From positions 248,001-312,000 of the forward strand of contig CACFTX010000001.1 of assembly GCA_902569405.1 (NCBI GenBank): a DNA stretch of 64,000 bases. The letters run 5' to 3'. Position numbers and translations under genes: made by a program. Position 1 is the stretch's first letter. Each line of letters starts with the position of its first letter. This DNA comes from an uncultured Pelagibacteraceae bacterium. GTDB taxonomy: Bacteria; Pseudomonadota; Alphaproteobacteria; Pelagibacterales; Pelagibacteraceae. The notes under the pieces are model-generated. The model had not been told where the DNA came from. It did no database searches and worked only from the letters and a program-made list of their open reading frames with translations. Shown piece after piece: positions 60,757 through 64,000 of this stretch.

Positions 60757-62043
60757 TTAGATTTTAAACATCTCTTCACCTTTTACAAAAGTATTTATGA
60801 CTTGACCTTGTAGTTTTTTATCATCAATACAGGTATTTTTTGATTTTGAGACAATTTTTTCTTTTTTGACAATCCATGGTTTGTAAACATCAACAATACA
60901 GAAGTCCGCATTATTACCAATTGATAAATTTCCTTTATTAATTTTTAAAATTTTTGCAGGGTTGCTTGTTAATAGTTCAACTATTTTGAATAATTTTACT
61001 GAACCATTGTGAAAAAGTTCTAAAGATAGGGATAAAAGAGTTTCTATTCCAGAAGCTCCAGTTGCAGCTTGTGAAAAAGTCAATCTTTTTGATTCTTCAT
61101 CTTCAGGTTTATGATCTGAAACAATAACATCAATCAAGTCTTTATTAATTGCTTTTATAAGTGAAACTCTATCGTCTTCAGTTCTTAAAGGTGGAGATAA
61201 TTTTAAAAATGTCCTAAAGTCACCCACGTCATTTTCATTTAATGATAAGTTGTTAATGGACACACCTGTTGTAAAATCTACCAGATCTTTTTTTTGGTCA
61301 ATTATATCAACTGATTTAGAAGCTGAGATTTGAGAAACATGGTATCTACAATTGAAATCTTCTAATAAAGTTAAATCTCTTTCAATAATAATTTTTTCAG
61401 CTAGGTCGGGAATTCCTTGCAGTCCTAATTTTGTAGCAATGATTCCATCATTAACCATTCCATTTTTTGATAATTCAAAATCTTCAGCATGCTGCATAAC
61501 TAAACAATCTAAATCATAGGCTGACCTCATTATTCTAGACATAAGTCTTGTATTTTGAATTGTTTTTGTTCCATCTGTAAATCCAATAATTCCTTTTTTT
61601 TTTAATAAACCAAATTCTGTCATATTTGTACCTTCAAGATTTTTTGTTAAAGATGCTGCGGGGAAAATATTGATTTTTGCTTTATCTCTTCCTCTTCTTT
61701 TTAAAAAATCAACTATTGATACGTTGTCAATTACTGGACTGGTATTTGGCATTGTAACGACTGAAGTAACACCACCAGCAATAGCTGCGTTGCTTAATGT
61801 TTTAAAGTTTTCTTTATATTCATAACCTGGTTCACCAACAAAAACTCTCATATCAACTAAGCCTGGAAAAATATATTTTTCTTTAAGATCTATAAATTTT
61901 TCTCTTGAAGGGATGTTGTTTTTATTTACTTTTTTTCCTATTGCTTCAATTTTACCTTCTTCATTAATTATCAATCCACCAATTTCCTCAATGGAATTAT
62001 GAGGATCTATTATGTTTGCATTAAGAAAATATTTTTTTTTCAT
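60757..62043 (-). CDS. Dihydroorotase-like protein, predicted inactive (PyrC-prime type ATCase partner)
   Basis: 428 aa from ATG 62043, chosen because it gives the family N-terminus and overlaps the pyrB stop (TAATG); an ATG at 62067 would add eight residues. The amidohydrolase fold is clear (FPGLVD, TMPNTSP, FTDGTKTIQN, MQHAEDF, YHVSQISASKS, SDHKPED, ATGASGIETLL). The N-terminal metal-binding HxH is replaced by Arg66-Val-Phe68 in DMRVFVGEPG. Loss of that pair is known in non-catalytic PyrC-prime subunits that assemble with PyrB (e.g. Pseudomonas). A separate active dihydroorotase is expected elsewhere. Commonly annotated pyrC. Confidence 0.9.
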   Translation of the reverse strand: MKKKYFLNANIIDPHNSIEEIGGLIINEEGKIEAIGKKVNKNNIPSREKFIDLKEKYIFPGLVDMRVFVGEPGYEYKENFKTLSNAAIAGGVTSVVTMPNTSPVIDNVSIVDFLKRRGRDKAKINIFPAASLTKNLEGTNMTEFGLLKKKGIIGFTDGTKTIQNTRLMSRIMRSAYDLDCLVMQHAEDFELSKNGMVNDGIIATKLGLQGIPDLAEKIIIERDLTLLEDFNCRYHVSQISASKSVDIIDQKKDLVDFTTGVSINNLSLNENDVGDFRTFLKLSPPLRTEDDRVSLIKAINKDLIDVIVSDHKPEDEESKRLTFSQAATGASGIETLLSLSLELFHNGSVKLFKIVELLTSNPAKILKINKGNLSIGNNADFCIVDVYKPWIVKKEKIVSKSKNTCIDDKKLQGQVINTFVKGEEMFKI

Positions 62044-62984
62044 TATTGACAAAAAATTTTTAAACAAGCCATTCTAACTGCTACTCCTAATTCAACCTGT
62101 TCTTTTATTACACTTTTATTGATATCATCAGCTAATTTTGTGTCTATTTCTATTCCACGATTCATTGGTCCGGGATGCATAATTAAAGCATCATTTTTTG
62201 CTTCGTTTAATTTATCAGGCGTTAGTCCATAATATTCATAGTATTCTCTGTTAGAAGATAAGAATGAACTTGTCATTCTTTCATTTTGTAATCTAAGCAT
62301 CATAACAATATCACAATCCTTTAATCCCTTTTTCATATCGGAAAAAGTATTAACTCCTAGTTTGTTAATGTCTTTTGGAAGCAAATTAGATGGACCTATT
62401 ATATTTACTTCAGCACCTAACATGTTTAACAAATAAATATTTGATCTCGCTACTCTTGAATGAAGTATGTCTCCACATATTGCAATTCTTAAACCTTGTA
62501 TTTTATTTTTTCTATCAATAATAGTTAAAGCGTCCAACAAAGCTTGTGTAGGGTGTTCTCTTCTGCCATCACCTGCATTAAGCACGGCACAATTAACTTT
62601 TTGAGATAAGAGATTACATGCACCAGAGTCTTGATGTCTAATTACAATTATATCAGGGTGCATGGCATTTAAAGTCATTGCAGTATCAATTAACGTTTCA
62701 CCTTTTTTTATTGCTGAGTTTGTAATATTCATCGACATTACATCTGCACCAAGTCTTTTACCAGCCAACTCAAAGGAACTTTGTGTTCTTGTAGAAGGCT
62801 CAAAAAATAAATTGATTTGAGTTTTTCCTTTTAGAATATCAATTTTTTTGTTTTTGCTTTTATTTAACGAAATAAATTTTTTTGCTTCAAATAGAATTAA
62901 GTTAACATCTGAAATTGAAAGATCCTGAATACCTAGAAGATGTTTTTTTGATATTTTAATAGCTTTATTTGAATTTATTGCCAT
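62043..62984 (-). CDS. pyrB: Aspartate carbamoyltransferase catalytic subunit
   Basis: 313 aa. Carbamoyl-phosphate site [12 protein letters not shown], then [11 protein letters not shown] and [12 protein letters not shown]; full-length catalytic chain. No pyrI regulatory gene; instead it is coupled by a one-base overlap to the dihydroorotase-like gene, which suggests the PyrB/PyrC-prime complex. A good promoter match lies just upstream (62995-63023). Confidence 0.97.
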   Translation of the reverse strand: MAINSNKAIKISKKHLLGIQDLSISDVNLILFEAKKFISLNKSKNKKIDILKGKTQINLFFEPSTRTQSSFELAGKRLGADVMSMNITNSAIKKGETLIDTAMTLNAMHPDIIVIRHQDSGACNLLSQKVNCAVLNAGDGRREHPTQALLDALTIIDRKNKIQGLRIAICGDILHSRVARSNIYLLNMLGAEVNIIGPSNLLPKDINKLGVNTFSDMKKGLKDCDIVMMLRLQNERMTSSFLSSNREYYEYYGLTPDKLNEAKNDALIMHPGPMNRGIEIDTKLADDINKSVIKEQVELGVAVRMACLKIFCQ

Positions 62985-62994
62985 TAAAATTAAC

Positions 62995-63023
62995 TCTATA
63001 GCTATTAAGAGGTATTATTGCAA
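62995..63023 (-). promoter_or_regulatory. Candidate pyrB promoter
   Basis: On the minus strand TTGCAA (63023-63018), 17-bp spacer, TATAGA (63000-62995). Initiation would fall around 62988, only a few bases before the pyrB ATG, implying a nearly leaderless message. Confidence 0.5.
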
Positions 63024-63026
63024 GTA

Positions 63027-63482
63027 TTAATTATTTAAATAGTCTATTGCACCCTGTAGTATAAAAGCAGCAGCATTTTCATCAATTTTTTTTAATTTTT
63101 TAGAAATATTTACATCAAGTTGTTTAGATAAATTAAAAGCCCCAACTGTTGATAGTCTTTCATCCCATAGACAAATCGGCAAATCGATAGATTTAGATAT
63201 ATTAATTGAAATGTCTTTAACTGATTGCGCGGATGAGCCAGATGAACCATCCATATTTATTGGGTTTCCTATCACTATTCCCTTAATATTATTTTCTTTA
63301 ATAATTTCTTTTAGTTCAGCTATAAGATGAGCTGTGTTAATTCTGTCGATTGTTTTAAAAGGTGTAGCTATGGACTGTCTTTCATCACATATTGACACAC
63401 CGATTCTTTTAGAACCCAAATCTAATCCAATTAATCTTGTTTTAAAGGTTTGTTTTTTTTTAAATTCTTCAATTGTGATCAT
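63027..63482 (-). CDS. ruvX: RuvX/YqgF family putative pre-16S rRNA nuclease / Holliday junction resolvase
   Basis: 151 aa RNase H-like fold. GLDLGSKRIGVSICDE (19-34) has the first catalytic Asp; IVIGNPINMDGSSG and LWDERLSTVGA give the second acidic and third motifs. The E. coli homologue matures the 16S 5' end; others process recombination intermediates. It precedes pyrB by 42 bp and is divergent from gatC. Confidence 0.92.
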   Translation of the reverse strand: MITIEEFKKKQTFKTRLIGLDLGSKRIGVSICDERQSIATPFKTIDRINTAHLIAELKEIIKENNIKGIVIGNPINMDGSSGSSAQSVKDISINISKSIDLPICLWDERLSTVGAFNLSKQLDVNISKKLKKIDENAAAFILQGAIDYLNN

Positions 63483-63531
63483 ATTGTATATTTTATAGTT
63501 AAGTGGTACTTTGCAATAATTTAAATATCAT

Positions 63532-63819
63532 ATGACAATTGATCTTAAAACAGTAAAAAAAATTTCAAAATTAGCAAGAATTTCAGTTGATGATAAAAAA
63601 GCTAAAAAATTAGAGAGTGATTTAAACTCAATATTTGAGTTTATTGAAAAATTAAATCAATTGGACACGTCGAAATCTGAACCTTTAACCTCAGTTGTTG
63701 ATGCTAAACTTCAACTAAGAAAAGACGAAATAAAATCTCAAAATATAAGAGATCAAATTTTAAAAAACTCACCAGATGACAATAAGGACTTTTTTGTAGT
63801 ACCTAAGGTGATTGAATAA
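63532..63819 (+). CDS. gatC: Glutamyl-tRNA(Gln)/Asp-tRNA(Asn) amidotransferase subunit C
   Basis: 95 aa. VKKISKLARISVDDKKAKKL and EFIEKLNQLDTSKSEPL, with LRKDEI near the C-terminus, match GatC, which stabilises GatA and belts the GatCAB complex. Its stop shares a base with gatA. Its promoter is not obvious in the 49-bp divergent gap. Confidence 0.95.
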   Translation: MTIDLKTVKKISKLARISVDDKKAKKLESDLNSIFEFIEKLNQLDTSKSEPLTSVVDAKLQLRKDEIKSQNIRDQILKNSPDDNKDFFVVPKVIE

Positions 63820-64000
63820 TGTCAAATATTACAGATTTAACATTGGTAGATTTGGTAGAAAAGATTAAAAAAAAAGATTTATCTTCTAAAGAAATTACCA
63901 AAGCTTACGTTGAAAGAGCCGAGAAATCAAAAAAGTTAAACACTTACATCACTGAAGACTTTAATAATGCATTAAAAAAAGCTGATAATTTTGATAACAG
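63819..64000 (+). CDS. gatA: Glutamyl-tRNA(Gln) amidotransferase subunit A (partial, 5' end only)
   Basis: The first 60 residues of GatA are visible before the right edge: SNITDLTLVDLVEKIKKKDL then SSKEITKAYVERAEKSKKLN, the helical N-terminus preceding the amidase domain. ATG at 63819 overlaps the gatC stop (TAATG). The amidase-signature Ser-cisSer-Lys residues lie outside the window, so the call rests on the N-terminus and gene order. Confidence 0.93.
   Translation, partial: MSNITDLTLVDLVEKIKKKDLSSKEITKAYVERAEKSKKLNTYITEDFNNALKKADNFDN

Noticed and set aside
62044-62067. Upstream ATG for the dihydroorotase-like gene
   Set aside because: The TAATG junction with pyrB and the usual N-terminus favour 62043; kept as an alternative only.
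1-64000. CRISPR arrays, rRNA genes, insertion sequences, replication origin
   Set aside because: Looked for regularly spaced repeats, rRNA-like GC-rich blocks, transposase motifs and DnaA-box clusters; none seen. The ribosomal-protein block has no adjacent rRNA operon here.

Overview
The window is a very AT-rich, almost gap-free bacterial chromosome segment. Gene content, gene order and the streamlining (most neighbours abut or overlap by 1 or 4 bases, TAATG or ATGA) point to a marine alphaproteobacterium of the SAR11 clade (Candidatus Pelagibacter or a close relative). That assignment is an inference from style and gene order; there is no rRNA gene here to prove it. I assigned about 80 protein genes and 5 tRNAs. 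No CRISPR array, insertion sequence or rRNA is visible.

Region 1 (1-8551): a minus-strand run sfsA-map-purB-purC-purS-purQ-purL (purL cut by the left edge) carries de novo purine synthesis. It is followed by a plus-strand pair (CinA-like molybdopterin-domain protein, gamma-glutamylcyclotransferase-like protein) and a family 2 glycosyltransferase. Region 2 (8604-14174) is the accessory part: a membrane-anchored PQQ dehydrogenase, an exported beta-lactamase-fold serine hydrolase preceded by a possible 21-codon ORF, a zinc-ribbon/membrane protein facing a PD-(D/E)XK nuclease-like protein, and tRNA-Leu(UAA). The last 56 bp of that tRNA are repeated exactly 373 bp downstream, enclosing one small lipoprotein gene: the layout of an integrase attachment-site scar.

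Region 3 (14175-21458): surface-polysaccharide genes. They comprise an O-antigen ligase/polymerase, NAD kinase, glucose-1-phosphate cytidylyltransferase, a DUF4422-type glycosyltransferase, and a coupled C-methyltransferase / 3,5-epimerase / reductase / CDP-glucose 4,6-dehydratase run. Together these predict a CDP-linked, C-methylated 6-deoxyhexose.

Region 4 (21477-51162): the information-processing superblock. It holds tRNA-Thr and rlmB (minus), then tRNA-Tyr, tRNA-Gly, tuf, tRNA-Trp, secE, nusG, rplKAJL, rpoBC, the merged str, S10 and spc operons through secY and adk, and the alpha operon (rpsM, rpsK, rpoA, rplQ). rpmD is missing from its usual place, tuf is not next to fusA, and the usual leader spaces before rplJ and rpsJ are gone. 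Candidate promoters are visible before tRNA-Tyr, rpsL and rpsM.

Region 5 (51183-64000): housekeeping genes: an RluA-family pseudouridine synthase, lipB, mgtE, panC, galU-ugd (UDP-glucuronate), a RidA-like protein, topA, plsY, pyrB with a coupled dihydroorotase-like gene that lacks the metal-binding HxH, ruvX, gatC and the start of gatA.

The observations most worth following are the tRNA-Leu duplication, the catalytically broken pyrC paired with pyrB, the CDP-sugar cluster, the unknown zinc-ribbon/nuclease pair, and the short coupled ORF upstream of the serine hydrolase.
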